Source of the DNA: Bradyrhizobium sp.
GTDB lineage: Bacteria; Pseudomonadota; Alphaproteobacteria; Rhizobiales; Xanthobacteraceae
Length of the DNA stretch: 64,000 bases
Assembly (NCBI RefSeq): GCF_022844465.1
Contig: NZ_JALHLP010000014.1
Span: 47,189 to 111,188, forward strand
Direction of reading: 5' to 3'
Shown here: positions 1 through 10,329 of the stretch, one piece after another
Layout of the letters: the number at the start of each line of letters is the position of its first letter
Numbering within the stretch: position 1 is the stretch's first letter
Made by a program: the position numbers and the translations under genes
The notes under the pieces: model-generated
What the model saw: the letters and a program-made list of their open reading frames with translations, nothing else
What the model was told of the DNA's origin: nothing
Database searches by the model: none

Positions 1-1412
<1,412 letters not shown>

Positions 1413-1464
1413 ATCAGGCTCCGGTCGGCAGCAGGAAAATAGCAGGCAGGGGAGCGCGTGGATT

Positions 1465-1526
1465 GCCCCTCTCCCCAACCCCGAGAGCGAGCTTTGCCCG
1501 CCTCGGACCAAGCAAGGGGAGAGGGA
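1465..1526. repeat. Intergenic palindromic repeat, family A (CCCTCTCCCC type)
   Basis: The arms 'CCCCTCTCCCC' and 'GGGGAGAGGG' form an imperfect inverted repeat just upstream of ureC. Related copies are at 1614, 2012, 6517, 47033, 47901 and 51170. Confidence 0.7.
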
Positions 1527-1556
1527 GCCCGACGAGCGTACTTACCTCACGACGCA

Positions 1557-2015
1557 TCACGGCTTGTCCTCTTGGATATCATCAGCATCCGTGAGGGACG
1601 CATTAGCGGAAGGGTTCCCTCCCCCCTTGCGGGGGAGGGTTAGGGAGAGGGGTGCCGCTTGCTCCGCTGCCAGACCAATGGCGATAACAACACCCTCGAG
1701 ATTGTTCAGGACATCGTCATTGGTAAATCGGAGCACTCGATAGCCGCGCGATACAAGCCATTGATCGCGCCTGGCGTCGTGCCGGAGGCGCTCTTCCAAA
1801 TCGTGGCTTTCGCCATCAACCTCGACAACCAGCTTGCAGGAATGTGAAACAAAATCGGCGATGTAGTTGCCCATCGGAGTCTGACGGCGAAAGCGTAGGC
1901 CAACGAGCCGCTTTGCCTTGAGATGACGCCACAGCAACGTCTCCGCACGAGTCATCTCGCGCCTCAGCCGTTTTGCACGATCTCTCTGAACGTTGCTTAC
2001 CTCGTCGTGCGGCAT
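1557..2015 (-). CDS. DUF559 domain protein (Vsr/PD-(D/E)XK nuclease-like), repeat-bracketed
   Basis: This is a predicted protein of 152 residues. The DUF559 core begins 'MTRAETLLWRHLKAK' and continues with 'FRRQTPMGNYIADFV' and 'LVVEVDGESHD', matching the D...ExD pattern of PD-(D/E)XK, Vsr-like nucleases. The biochemical function of such stand-alone proteins is not established. The track ORF starts at 2087, but its first 24 residues are translated from a palindromic repeat, so I choose ATG 2015 (MPHDEV). The C-terminal 30 or so residues also read into the other repeat copy. The gene lies between ureB and ureC in the same orientation as the operon and is flanked by inverted copies of one repeat (1614-1652 and 2012-2056). 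It has no evident link to urease and looks like an insertion. Confidence 0.75.
   Translation of the reverse strand: MPHDEVSNVQRDRAKRLRREMTRAETLLWRHLKAKRLVGLRFRRQTPMGNYIADFVSHSCKLVVEVDGESHDLEERLRHDARRDQWLVSRGYRVLRFTNDDVLNNLEGVVIAIGLAAEQAAPLSLTLPRKGGGNPSANASLTDADDIQEDKP
1614..1652. repeat. Family A repeat, left bracket of the DUF559 gene
   Basis: The core 'CCCTCCCCCCTTGCGGGGGA' and the following GGTTAGGGAGAGGGG are the reverse complement of the copy at 2012-2056, with a one-base difference in the core (TTAGGG versus TTGGGG). The copy overlaps the 3' end of the DUF559 reading frame. Confidence 0.8.
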
Positions 2016-2056
2016 ACCCCTCTCCCCAACCCTCCCCCGCAAGGGGGGAGGGAGCC
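2012..2056. repeat. Family A repeat, right bracket of the DUF559 gene
   Basis: 'CCCCTCTCCCCAACCCTCCC' followed by CCGCAAGGGGGGAGGG is inverted relative to the copy at 1614-1652. It sits directly at the chosen start codon of the DUF559 gene. Confidence 0.8.
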
Positions 2057-2083
2057 TTGCCAGAGCGCTCCCCTCACGCGCGA

Positions 2084-2389
2084 TCACAGTTTCCCCTGCA
2101 CGTCGCCGCGGAAGCCGTAGATGACGCGCTTGCCAGCGAGCGCGACCAATTGCACGTCCCGGGTCTGGCCGGGCTCAAAGCGGACCGCGGTGCCGGCCGC
2201 GATGTCGAGACGCATGCCGCGGGCCTTCTTCCGATCGAATTTCAGCGCCGGGTTGGTCTCGAAGAAATGGTAGTGCGAGCCGACCTGGATCGGTCGGTCG
2301 CCGCTGTTGGCGACCGTGAGCGTCACGGTCTTGCGGCCGGCGTTGAGTTCGATCTCGCCGCCCTTGATGAAGAGTTCGCCGGGGATCAT
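2084..2389 (-). CDS. ureB: Urease subunit beta
   Basis: This non-catalytic urease subunit of 101 residues assembles with UreA and UreC into the (alpha-beta-gamma)3 enzyme. The start is ATG 2389 ([16 protein letters not shown]), preceded by a purine-rich ribosome site (AGGAAGAAAG). The track ORF starts 46 codons earlier, inside a palindromic repeat, and is rejected for that reason. The family motifs '[19 protein letters not shown]' and '[15 protein letters not shown]' are present. The length is normal for UreB. The gene is separated from ureA by a family B repeat and from ureC by the DUF559 unit, so the operon has been opened by repeats at two points. Confidence 0.96.
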   Translation of the reverse strand: MIPGELFIKGGEIELNAGRKTVTLTVANSGDRPIQVGSHYHFFETNPALKFDRKKARGMRLDIAAGTAVRFEPGQTRDVQLVALAGKRVIYGFRGDVQGKL

Positions 2390-2400
2390 CTTTCTTCCTC

Positions 2401-2499
2401 CGTCATTCCGGGGCGATGCGCAGCCTCGAACCCGGAATCTCGAGATGAATAACTTCTGGATTCCGGGTTCGGCCGCACAGCGGCCGCCCCGGAATGACG
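2401..2499. repeat. Palindromic repeat, family B (CGTCATTCCGGGG)
   Basis: The outer arms 'CGTCATTCCGGGGC' and 'GCCCCGGAATGACG' are perfect reverse complements enclosing a second inverted pair (AACCCGGAATCTCGAGAT / CTGGATTCCGGGTT). It lies between ureA and ureB. Other copies are at 30242, 40705 and 56765. Confidence 0.85.
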
Positions 2500-2510
2500 T
2501 GCTCGGTGCA

Positions 2511-2813
2511 TCACCGGATCGGCTCATGCACGGTGACGAGCTTGGTGCCGTCGGGAAACGTCGCCTCGACCTGGATGTCGTGGATCATCTCGGCAATGCC
2601 GTCCATGCACTGCGCGCGGGTGATGACCTGCGCGCCGGATTGCATCAGTTCGGCCACCGTGCGGCCGTCGCGCGCGCCCTCGACGATGAAATCGGAGATG
2701 ATGGCGATCGCCTCGGGGTGATTGAGCTTGACGCCGCGCTCCAGCCGCCGGCGCGCCACCATGGCCGCCATCGAGATCAAGAGCTTGTCCTTTTCGCGGG
2801 GAGACAGGTTCAT
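2511..2813 (-). CDS. ureA: Urease subunit gamma
   Basis: The smallest structural subunit of urease, 100 residues, which is the standard length. It opens with '[20 protein letters not shown]', the UreA N-terminal helix, and contains '[17 protein letters not shown]' and '[20 protein letters not shown]', both diagnostic of UreA. ATG 2813 is the only sensible start. It lies 37 bases downstream of ureD in the same direction and is followed by ureB across a repeat. Together with UreB and UreC it builds the cytoplasmic apo-urease that UreD and the other accessory proteins activate. Confidence 0.97.
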   Translation of the reverse strand: MNLSPREKDKLLISMAAMVARRRLERGVKLNHPEAIAIISDFIVEGARDGRTVAELMQSGAQVITRAQCMDGIAEMIHDIQVEATFPDGTKLVTVHEPIR

Positions 2814-2850
2814 GCGAGCACTCGTGATTGATGGCCCTGCGTCAGGGCCA

Positions 2851-3687
<837 letters not shown>

Positions 3688-3722
3688 CCGTTCCCCAATG
3701 CGTTAGCTCGAGAGCGAGATCG

Positions 3723-4418
3723 CTACAGCGCCATCTGGCGGCTGATCTCGGCCGGATCGAGGTTGGCGCGGTCACAGGCATATTTCACGGCACCGCGATC
3801 CATGACCGCGAAGTTGTCGCCGAGCTCGCAGGCAAAGTCGAGATATTGTTCGACGAGCACGATCGCGATGTTGCCGAGGCTGCGCAGATAGGCGATGGCG
3901 CGGCCGATGTCCTTGATGATCGAAGGCTGGATGCCCTCGGTCGGCTCGTCCAAGAGCAACAGCCTTGGCCGCATCACCAGCGCCCGGCCGATCGCCAGTT
4001 GCTGTTGCTGCCCGCCGGAGAGATCGCCGCCGCGCCGCCCCAGCATCGAGTTCAGCACCGGAAACAGCGAAAACACGTCGTCGGGGATATGGCGGTCCTC
4101 GCGCTTGAGCGGACCGAATCCGGTCTTGAGATTTTCCTCCACCGTCAGCAGCGGAAAGATCTCGCGGCCCTGCGGCACGAAGCCGATGCCGCGGCGCGCC
4201 CGCTCGTAAGGCTTGAGGCCGGTGATGTCGTCGCCGTCCAGCGTGATCGATCCGCCTGAAATCGGGTACTGGCCGACCAGCGCGCGCAGCAGCGAGGTCT
4301 TGCCGACGCCGTTCCGCCCGAGCACACAAGTCACCTTGCCAGGGCCGGCAGACAGCGAAACGCCGCGTAACGCCTGCGCCGCGCCATAGTGAAGGCTGAT
4401 ATTGTTGACCTTCAGCAT
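3723..4418 (-). CDS. urtE: Urea ABC transporter ATP-binding protein UrtE
   Basis: One of two ATPases of the high-affinity urea importer, 231 residues, LivF-like. Visible motifs are Walker A 'GRNGVGKTS' (residues 34-42), Q-loop context 'GFVPQGREIFPLLTVEENL', signature 'LSGGQQQQ' (about 133) and Walker B 'LLLLDEPTEGIQP' (about 155). The 'TEGIQPSII' variant after Walker B is typical of UrtE rather than LivF. It starts at ATG 4418 and is separated from urtD by a family C palindromic repeat of about 100 bases. It pairs with UrtD under the permeases UrtB and UrtC at the inner membrane. Confidence 0.95.
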   Translation of the reverse strand: MLKVNNISLHYGAAQALRGVSLSAGPGKVTCVLGRNGVGKTSLLRALVGQYPISGGSITLDGDDITGLKPYERARRGIGFVPQGREIFPLLTVEENLKTGFGPLKREDRHIPDDVFSLFPVLNSMLGRRGGDLSGGQQQQLAIGRALVMRPRLLLLDEPTEGIQPSIIKDIGRAIAYLRSLGNIAIVLVEQYLDFACELGDNFAVMDRGAVKYACDRANLDPAEISRQMAL

Positions 4419-4446
4419 TTGGCACGCCGCTCCGAACGAGAGGTCT

Positions 4447-4545
4447 CGTCATACCCCGCGAAGGCGGGGTATCCAGTACGCCGCGCCTCTGCGGTGAACT
4501 TCACTGTCTCGGAGTACTTGATCGTCCGCCTTCGCGGACGATGAC
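4447..4545. repeat. Palindromic repeat, family C (CCCCGCGAAGGCGGGG)
   Basis: 'CGTCATACCCCGCGAAGGCG' opens and 'CCGCCTTCGCGGACGATGAC' closes an inverted structure that fills the urtD-urtE gap. Family C copies recur at 48731, 52143, 53532 and, in a diverged form, 54916. Confidence 0.8.
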
Positions 4546-4575
4546 AACTTTCGCGAGGAACCGTCAGCATGCGCT

Positions 4576-5337
4576 TCATCTTCCCAAATACACTTCGATC
4601 ACCCGCTCGTTCGACGAAACCTGGTCGATGGTCCCCTCCGCCAGCACCGCGCCTTCATGCAGGCAGGTGACCTTGACGCCAAGCTCGCGCACGAAGGCCA
4701 TGTCGTGCTCGACGACCATGACCGTCTTTTCCTTGTTGATTTCCTTGAGCAGTTCCGCGGTCTGCTGGGTCTCGACGTCGGTCATGCCGGCGACCGGCTC
4801 GTCGACCAGCAGCAGTTTGGGGTCCTGTGCCAGCAGCATCCCGATCTCCAGCCATTGCTTCTGGCCGTGCGACAGGCTGCCCGCCAGCCGGCTGCGCGCA
4901 TCCTTCAGCCGGATGGTTTCCAGCACGCGGTCGATCCGTTCGGCTTCCGGCTTGCTACCGCGCCAGAACAGCGTGCCCTTGACGCTGTGGTCGACATTGA
5001 GCGCCAGCAGCAGATTATCCTCGATGGTGTGGCTCTCGAACACCGTCGGCTTCTGGAACTTACGGCCGATGCCGAGTTCGGCGATGCGGGTTTCGTCGAG
5101 CCGCGTCAGGTCGGTGATCCCGTCGAACAGCACCGTGCCCTCGTCCGGCCTGGTCTTGCCGGTGATGATATCCATCATCGTGGTCTTGCCGGCGCCGTTC
5201 GGGCCGATGATCGCGCGCATCTCGCCGGGCTCAAGCGTCAATGACAGATTGTTGATGGCGTGAAAGCCGTCGAACGAAACATGCACGCCGTCCAAATAGA
5301 GCAGCGCGGACGTGACCCTGATCTCCATGGCGTTCAT
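4576..5337 (-). CDS. urtD: Urea ABC transporter ATP-binding protein UrtD
   Basis: The second ATPase of the urea importer, 253 residues, LivG-like. Walker A 'GPNGAGKTT' is at 45-53, signature 'LSHGQKQW' at about 155 and Walker B 'LLLVDEPVAGM' at about 175. The start is ATG 5337, four bases past the urtC stop and preceded by GGAG at seven bases. The longer track ORF would overlap urtC and is not preferred. ATG 5328 (MEIRV) is a possible alternative. The tail 'VSSNERVIEVYLGR' is typical of the LivG/UrtD family. Function and context are well supported. Confidence 0.95.
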   Translation of the reverse strand: MNAMEIRVTSALLYLDGVHVSFDGFHAINNLSLTLEPGEMRAIIGPNGAGKTTMMDIITGKTRPDEGTVLFDGITDLTRLDETRIAELGIGRKFQKPTVFESHTIEDNLLLALNVDHSVKGTLFWRGSKPEAERIDRVLETIRLKDARSRLAGSLSHGQKQWLEIGMLLAQDPKLLLVDEPVAGMTDVETQQTAELLKEINKEKTVMVVEHDMAFVRELGVKVTCLHEGAVLAEGTIDQVSSNERVIEVYLGR

Positions 5338-5341
5338 GCGC

Positions 5342-6511
5342 TCACTCCGCCGGCTTTGGTTGGGCGACGCCGCCCTGGCGATCACCGCCTTCGGTTCTGG
5401 CCGACAATGGTTCCGGCTTCCGCCGCTCCCACCACGCGTTGAAGGTGCCGATGATCCCCTTCGGCAGGAGCAGCGTCACCAGGATGAACAGCGCGCCGAG
5501 CATGAACAGCCAGTACGGCGCCAGCGGGCCCGACGTGAAGTAGGTCTTGGCGTAGTTGACGACGACAGCGCCGAGGGCGGCGCCGACCAGCGTGCCGCGA
5601 CCGCCGACCGCGACCCAGATCACGGCCTCGATCGAATTGCCGGGCGCGAACTCGCCGGGATTGATGATGCCGACTTGCGGCACGTAGAGCGCGCCGGCGA
5701 CACCGGCCATGCAGGCCGACAGCGTGAACACGAACAGCTTGTAGGACTCGACGCGGTAACCGAGAAACCTGGTGCGGGATTCAGCGTCGCGGATCGCGAT
5801 CAGGACCTTGCCAAGCTTCGAGGTGACCACGGCCCGGCAGATCAGGAAGGTCAGGATCAGCGCCGCGCAACTGAGCATGAACAGGGTGGCGCGGGTGCCG
5901 TCGACCTGCACGTTGAAGCCCAAAATGTCCTTGAAGTCGGTCAGGCCGTTGTTGCCGCCGAACCCGAAATCGTTGCGGAAGAACGCCAGCAACAATGCAT
6001 AGGTCATGGCCTGGGTGATGATGGAGAGATAGACGCCGGTGACCCGGGAGCGGAACGCCAGCCAGCCGAAGCAGAACGCCAGGAGACCCGGCACGACAAC
6101 GACCATCAGCGCCGCGAACCAGAACATGTCGAATCCGTACCAGTACCAAGGCAGGCCCGGATAATTCAGGAACACCATGAAGTCGGGCAGGACCGGGTTG
6201 CCGTAGACGCCACGGCTGCCGATCTGCCGCATCATGTACATGCCCATCGCGTAACCGCCGAGCGCGAAGAAGGCGCCGTGACCCAGCGAGAGAATGCCGC
6301 AATAACCCCATATCAGGTCGATCGCGAGCGCCAGGATGGCGTAGCAGGCGTATTTTCCAAACAGCGCCACCAGATAGGTCGGCACCTGGAACATCGATCC
6401 GGCCGGCAACAACAGGTTCAATAACGGAATCAGCACGCCGAGGCCGGCGACGACGATGATGAAGATGGTGGCGCTGCGATCCAGCGACCGCGTCAGCACG
6501 TGCGGCGTCAT
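5342..6511 (-). CDS. urtC: Urea ABC transporter permease UrtC
   Basis: An inner-membrane permease of 389 residues, LivM-like, with many hydrophobic segments. Family landmarks are 'YGCISL'-type text (GYCGILSLGHGAFFALGGYAMGM) and 'IWVAVGGRGTLVGAALGA' near the C-terminus. The track ORF starts at 6694, but its first 61 residues are encoded by a family A repeat ('PPPQPSPASGRGD'), so I place the start at ATG 6511 (MTPHVLTRSLDR). It forms the urea channel with UrtB. The gap to urtB is entirely repeat sequence. Confidence 0.94.
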   Translation of the reverse strand: MTPHVLTRSLDRSATIFIIVVAGLGVLIPLLNLLLPAGSMFQVPTYLVALFGKYACYAILALAIDLIWGYCGILSLGHGAFFALGGYAMGMYMMRQIGSRGVYGNPVLPDFMVFLNYPGLPWYWYGFDMFWFAALMVVVVPGLLAFCFGWLAFRSRVTGVYLSIITQAMTYALLLAFFRNDFGFGGNNGLTDFKDILGFNVQVDGTRATLFMLSCAALILTFLICRAVVTSKLGKVLIAIRDAESRTRFLGYRVESYKLFVFTLSACMAGVAGALYVPQVGIINPGEFAPGNSIEAVIWVAVGGRGTLVGAALGAVVVNYAKTYFTSGPLAPYWLFMLGALFILVTLLLPKGIIGTFNAWWERRKPEPLSARTEGGDRQGGVAQPKPAE

Positions 6512-6516
6512 GATGT

Positions 6517-6665
6517 CCCCTCTCCCGCTTGCGGGGGAGGGTTGGGGTGGGGGTCTGTCCACGAGCGCCAGCGCCCGGTGCAGGCACCCCCACCCGCCGC
6601 GCTCTGACGAGCACGTCGACCTAAGAGCGAGCTTCGCTCGTCTCGACCCCCGCAAGCGGGAGAGG
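6517..6665. repeat. Family A palindromic repeat between urtB and urtC
   Basis: The ends 'CCCCTCTCCCGCTTGCGGGG' and 'CCCCCGCAAGCGGGAGAGG' are inverted copies about 110 bases apart, so the whole gap could fold into one long hairpin in the urt transcript. Confidence 0.8.
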
Positions 6666-6710
6666 TAAGCAGGCATCGCCCAGGATAGCCGCACATTGCA
6701 AAGTCCGAGA

Positions 6711-8324
6711 TCATGCCTCCACCGCCCGGCCCTTGAGCGCGAACAGCCCGCGCGGCCGCTTCTGGATGAACAGGATGATCAGCACCAGAATGGCGATCTT
6801 GCCGAGCACCGCACCCGCGACCGGCTCCAGGAACTTGTTGGCGATGCCGAGCGTGAAGGCGCCGACCAGCGTGCCCCACAGGTTGCCGACGCCGCCGAAC
6901 ACGACGACCATGAAGGAATCGATGATGTAGCTCTGGCCGAGATTGGGGCTGACATTGTCGATCTGCGACAGAGCCACGCCTGCGATCCCGGCGATGCCCG
7001 AGCCGAGGCCGAAGGTCAGCGCATCGACACGGGAAGTGGCGATTCCCATCGAGGCAGCCATCCGGCGATTCTGGGTCACGGCGCGCATCTCCAGCCCAAG
7101 CGCCGTATAGCGCAGCATGCCGAGCAGGATGGCGAACACGGCCAGCGTGAAGCACAGGATCCAGAGCCGGTTATAGGTGATGGTGATCTGCCCGAGTTCG
7201 AAGGCGCCGCTCATCCAGGAGGGATTGCCGACCTCGCGGTTGGTAGGGCCGAACATAGTGCGTACCGCCTGTTGCAACACCAGAGAGAGGCCCCAGGTCG
7301 CCAGCAGCGTTTCCAGCGGACGGCCATAGAGGAAGCGGATGATGCCGCGTTCAATCAGGACGCCGATGCCGCCGGCAACCAGAAAAGCGAGCGGTGCTGC
7401 GATCAGGAGCGAGTAGTCGAACAGGCCGGGATAGCGGGTACGAATGATCTCCTGGACCACGAAAGTGGTATAGGCGCCAATCATCACCATCTCGCCATGG
7501 GCCATGTTGATGACGCCCATGACGCCGAAGGTGATGGCCAGCCCGATCGCCGCGAGCAGCAGCACCGAGCCGAGCGACAGGCCGTACCACGCATTCTGCA
7601 CCATCGACCACGCCGCAAGATTGCCCTGGATCGAGGTGATGGCGCTGGCGGCGGCCCGCGCGACGTTGGGCGGCACGTCGCCGCCCAATCCGGTCAACAG
7701 CGCCAACGCCTCTTGGTCGCCCCGCGCCCTGACAATGGCGACGGCTTCCAGCTTCTCGGCCTCCGTAGCGTCCGGCTTGTAGAGCAGGATGGCGGCGCGG
7801 GCCTCGGTGAAAGCGGTCCTGGCGCGCTTGTTGGTTTCAGTGGCCAGCGCCCCGTCGATCACGGCAAGCGCGCTCGCGTCATGGCTCTTGAAGACCGATT
7901 GCGCGGCCGCAATCCGCTTCGCGGGGTCGGGGGACAGCAATGTCAGGCCACCGAGAGCGGCCTCCACGGTACGGCGCAGGCGGTTGTTGAGGCGAACGGC
8001 GGCGGCGCCGTCCGGCAGCCTGTCCACGGCCGCGCCGGTCGCGGCATCGATGACCTTGCCATCGCCTTGGGTGACGAAGACTTTGCGGGATTGCGGATCA
8101 GCCGACAACCGGCCCTCCCGCAGCGCGCTGATGATGGCAAGGGCCAGCGGATTTCCCGAGGTTGCGACCGCGCCGATCGCCGCGTCGGTGTCGGAAAACT
8201 CGTCATTGGCGAATTTGGCGACCGCTTCCTCGAACGGACCCCCGAGCGCCGGAGCGGCAAGGGCCACGGACAACAGGATCGCGAGCAAAAACGCGCGAAT
8301 GCGGTCAAGGAAATTGGTAGACAC
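6711..8324 (-). CDS. urtB: Urea ABC transporter permease UrtB
   Basis: A permease of 537 residues with the architecture specific to UrtB. A signal-like N-terminus (LLAILLSVALAAPALGG) is followed by an extra periplasmic domain of about 220 residues. A LivH-type membrane domain begins near residue 245 (AWYGLSLGSVLLLAAIGL, then 'MGVINMAHGEMVMIGAYTT'). The C-terminal half contains 'GLGSGIAGIAGVALSQI' and 'FMVVVFGGVGNLWGT', characteristic of this family. The start codon is GTG at 8324. It lies between urtA and urtC, in the standard urt order. Confidence 0.95.
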   Translation of the reverse strand: MSTNFLDRIRAFLLAILLSVALAAPALGGPFEEAVAKFANDEFSDTDAAIGAVATSGNPLALAIISALREGRLSADPQSRKVFVTQGDGKVIDAATGAAVDRLPDGAAAVRLNNRLRRTVEAALGGLTLLSPDPAKRIAAAQSVFKSHDASALAVIDGALATETNKRARTAFTEARAAILLYKPDATEAEKLEAVAIVRARGDQEALALLTGLGGDVPPNVARAAASAITSIQGNLAAWSMVQNAWYGLSLGSVLLLAAIGLAITFGVMGVINMAHGEMVMIGAYTTFVVQEIIRTRYPGLFDYSLLIAAPLAFLVAGGIGVLIERGIIRFLYGRPLETLLATWGLSLVLQQAVRTMFGPTNREVGNPSWMSGAFELGQITITYNRLWILCFTLAVFAILLGMLRYTALGLEMRAVTQNRRMAASMGIATSRVDALTFGLGSGIAGIAGVALSQIDNVSPNLGQSYIIDSFMVVVFGGVGNLWGTLVGAFTLGIANKFLEPVAGAVLGKIAILVLIILFIQKRPRGLFALKGRAVEA

Positions 8325-8445
8325 AATACGACCCCGGCAGGAGGGTGGGAGAAGGCGGCGATGAAGCCGCCTTCTCCCCTCTTTCTTGGTAGTTCAGTGG
8401 GTTAGGTGTTTAATAGGAGGTGATTGTTGCAGTTCAGACTGCGGG

Positions 8446-9762
8446 TCAGGAACCCTGCCCGCCGCACTTCTCGGTCTTGGTGTTGTAGTTGCCGCACTTC
8501 TTGCCAACCCAGTCGCCGATCAGGTCCCTGGATCCCTCGAGCTCCTTCGACCAGGCGTCGCCGGCCACCAGGCCCGGGGTCTTCCACACCACGTCGAACT
8601 GGCCGTTGGCTTTGATTTCGCCAATGAAGACCGGCTTGGTGATGTGATGGTTCGGCAGCATCTTGGAGACGCCGCCGGTCAGGTTCTTGGCTTCGATGCC
8701 GGGCAGCGCGTCGATCACCTTGTCGACGTCGGTCGACTTCACCTTCTCGACCGCCTTGACCCACATTTCGAAGCCGATGACGTGCGCTTCCATCGGGTCG
8801 TTGGTCACCCGCTTCGGATTCTTGGTATAGGCCTGCCAGGCCTTGATGAACTTCTCGTTTTCCGGGTCCTTGATCGACTGGAAATAGTTCCAGGCGGCGA
8901 GATGGCCGAGCAGCGGCTTGGTGTCGATGCCGGCGAGTTCTTCTTCGCCGACCGAAAACGCCACCACCGGGATGTCGGTCGCCTTGACGCCCTGGTTGCC
9001 GAGTTCCTTGTAGAAGGGGACGTTGGCGTCACCGTTGATGGTGGAAACCACCGCGGTCTTCTTGCCGGCCGAGCCGAACTTCTTGATGTCGGCTACGATC
9101 GTCTGCCAGTCGGAATGACCGAACGGCGTATAGTTGATCATGATGTCTTCCTGCTTGACGCCCTTTGACTTCAAGTAGGCTTCGAGAATCTTGTTGGTGG
9201 TGCGCGGATAGACGTAGTCGGTGCCGGCCAATACCCAGCGCGTCACCTTCTCGTCCTTCATCAGATAATCGACCGCGGGAATCGCCTGCTGGTTTGGCGC
9301 GGCGCCGGTGTAAAACACGTTGCGCTCGCTCTCCTCGCCCTCGTACTGCACGGGGTAGAATAGGATGCTGTTCAACTCCTTGAACACCGGAAGCACGGAT
9401 TTGCGCGAAACCGATGTCCAGCAGCCGAACACAACCGAAACCTTGTCCTTGGTGATCAGTTCGCGCGCCTTCTCCGCAAACAGTGGCCAGTTCGACGCCG
9501 GGTCGACCACGACGGCCTCAAGCTTCTTGCCAAGCACGCCGCCCTTCTTGTTCTGCTCGTCGATCAGAAAGAGAACGGTGTCTTTCAGCGTGGTTTCGCT
9601 GATGGCCATGGTGCCGGAAAGCGAGTGCAGGACGCCGACCTTGATGGTCTCTTGCGCCTTAGCGCTGGTGAACGCGGCCAAACCCAGAACCATGCCGGCG
9701 GTCGCCGCCAACCAACGGCGGCGGCTGAGCGTCGCTGTATCGTGAGTGAATTGTATAGGCAT
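8446..9762 (-). CDS. urtA: Urea ABC transporter substrate-binding protein UrtA
   Basis: A periplasmic binding protein of 438 residues that captures urea for UrtBCDE. The N-terminus carries a twin-arginine-like signal ('LSRRRWLAATAG') with probable cleavage after 'SAKA'. Characteristic UrtA stretches are 'IKVGVLHSLSGTMAISE', 'VVFGCWTSVSRKSVLPVF' and 'NSILFYPVQYEGEE'. ATG 9762 is clear, and 'KCGGQGS' ends the protein. The gene is the first of the operon and sits about 60 bases downstream of a predicted sigma-54 transcription start, consistent with induction under nitrogen limitation. Confidence 0.96.
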   Translation of the reverse strand: MPIQFTHDTATLSRRRWLAATAGMVLGLAAFTSAKAQETIKVGVLHSLSGTMAISETTLKDTVLFLIDEQNKKGGVLGKKLEAVVVDPASNWPLFAEKARELITKDKVSVVFGCWTSVSRKSVLPVFKELNSILFYPVQYEGEESERNVFYTGAAPNQQAIPAVDYLMKDEKVTRWVLAGTDYVYPRTTNKILEAYLKSKGVKQEDIMINYTPFGHSDWQTIVADIKKFGSAGKKTAVVSTINGDANVPFYKELGNQGVKATDIPVVAFSVGEEELAGIDTKPLLGHLAAWNYFQSIKDPENEKFIKAWQAYTKNPKRVTNDPMEAHVIGFEMWVKAVEKVKSTDVDKVIDALPGIEAKNLTGGVSKMLPNHHITKPVFIGEIKANGQFDVVWKTPGLVAGDAWSKELEGSRDLIGDWVGKKCGNYNTKTEKCGGQGS

Positions 9763-10329
9763 GAAATGTCATCTCCCTGACGCAGGCGTTGAAACGCTGC
9801 GAAACGGCCCCACGGCCGCCTGCGTTAACGGAATCGCAAGAACCGTGCCACGGCTCAGGCACCGTATAAGCCCATCAAATCGCTTTGGAATCTTCGTCGG
9901 ACACAAAAACGTCGCGGCAGACTGCCTGATATTTGGACGCGAGAATTGTTGGCTTTGGAAGCAAACTGTACTTTTTATAGGCAATCCGAGCAATTTGGCT
10001 AAATTTCTTGCAGACCCTATCAAGCCGATCGTGCAAGCGGGCGCCGAGATTAGTTGGCAAACCTGAGAGTGCCGCCGGTTTTTTAACCTCGCTCGCAGCG
10101 GTTGCGGGATTTAGCTTGAAAGAACAGGCTGGGTACTCCATATGAACGAGGTGACCTTGAGAATCATCAGGTCCTTGCGAGCCGCGTGTTCTGATCCCGT
10201 TCAACGGTTTCTGGCTTGCCCCCTCAGCTAGCAAAACCGACGCCCCAAACACGCGGGTGTCTCTGACACCTCTCGCGCGCTCCTGGCCATGAAGCCGGGC
10301 GCCTGCCTTTTAATGGAAAGAACCCGCTT
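9763..10329. other. Divergent intergenic region between urtA and the DEAD-box gene (567 bp)
   Basis: No convincing gene was found. The minus-strand ORF at 9875-10252 has no recognisable family and covers the promoter. The region is visibly richer in A+T near 9940-10020 than its surroundings. It contains the sigma-54 site described separately. The plus-strand start region of the helicase has GGAAAG a few bases before a TTG codon. I did not find a convincing NtrC operator by eye. Confidence 0.5.
9836..9850 (-). promoter_or_regulatory. Predicted sigma-54 (RpoN) promoter of the urt-ure operon
   Basis: The minus strand reads 'TGGCACGGTTCTTGC', matching the RpoN consensus TGGCACG-N4-TTGC at every defined position; only the weakly conserved following base differs (G instead of A/T). 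The invariant GG and GC have correct spacing. Transcription would begin near 9824, about 60 bases before the urtA start. RpoN promoters need an activator such as NtrC. Confidence 0.85.

Noticed and set aside
6696-8405. 569-residue plus-strand ORF
   Set aside because: Antisense to urtB; composition is rich in H, R, D, Q and G as expected of complementary-frame shadows.
10142-10231. 29-codon plus-strand ORF (MNEVTLRIIRS...) between urtA and the helicase
   Set aside because: No ribosome site or family resemblance; probably chance.
9875-10252. 125-residue minus-strand ORF upstream of urtA
   Set aside because: No family features, and it covers the promoter region; it has no clear ribosome site.
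10080-10260. tRNA-like or attachment-site sequence downstream of the A+T-rich stretch
   Set aside because: No cloverleaf with TTC-loop and acceptor pairing could be drawn.
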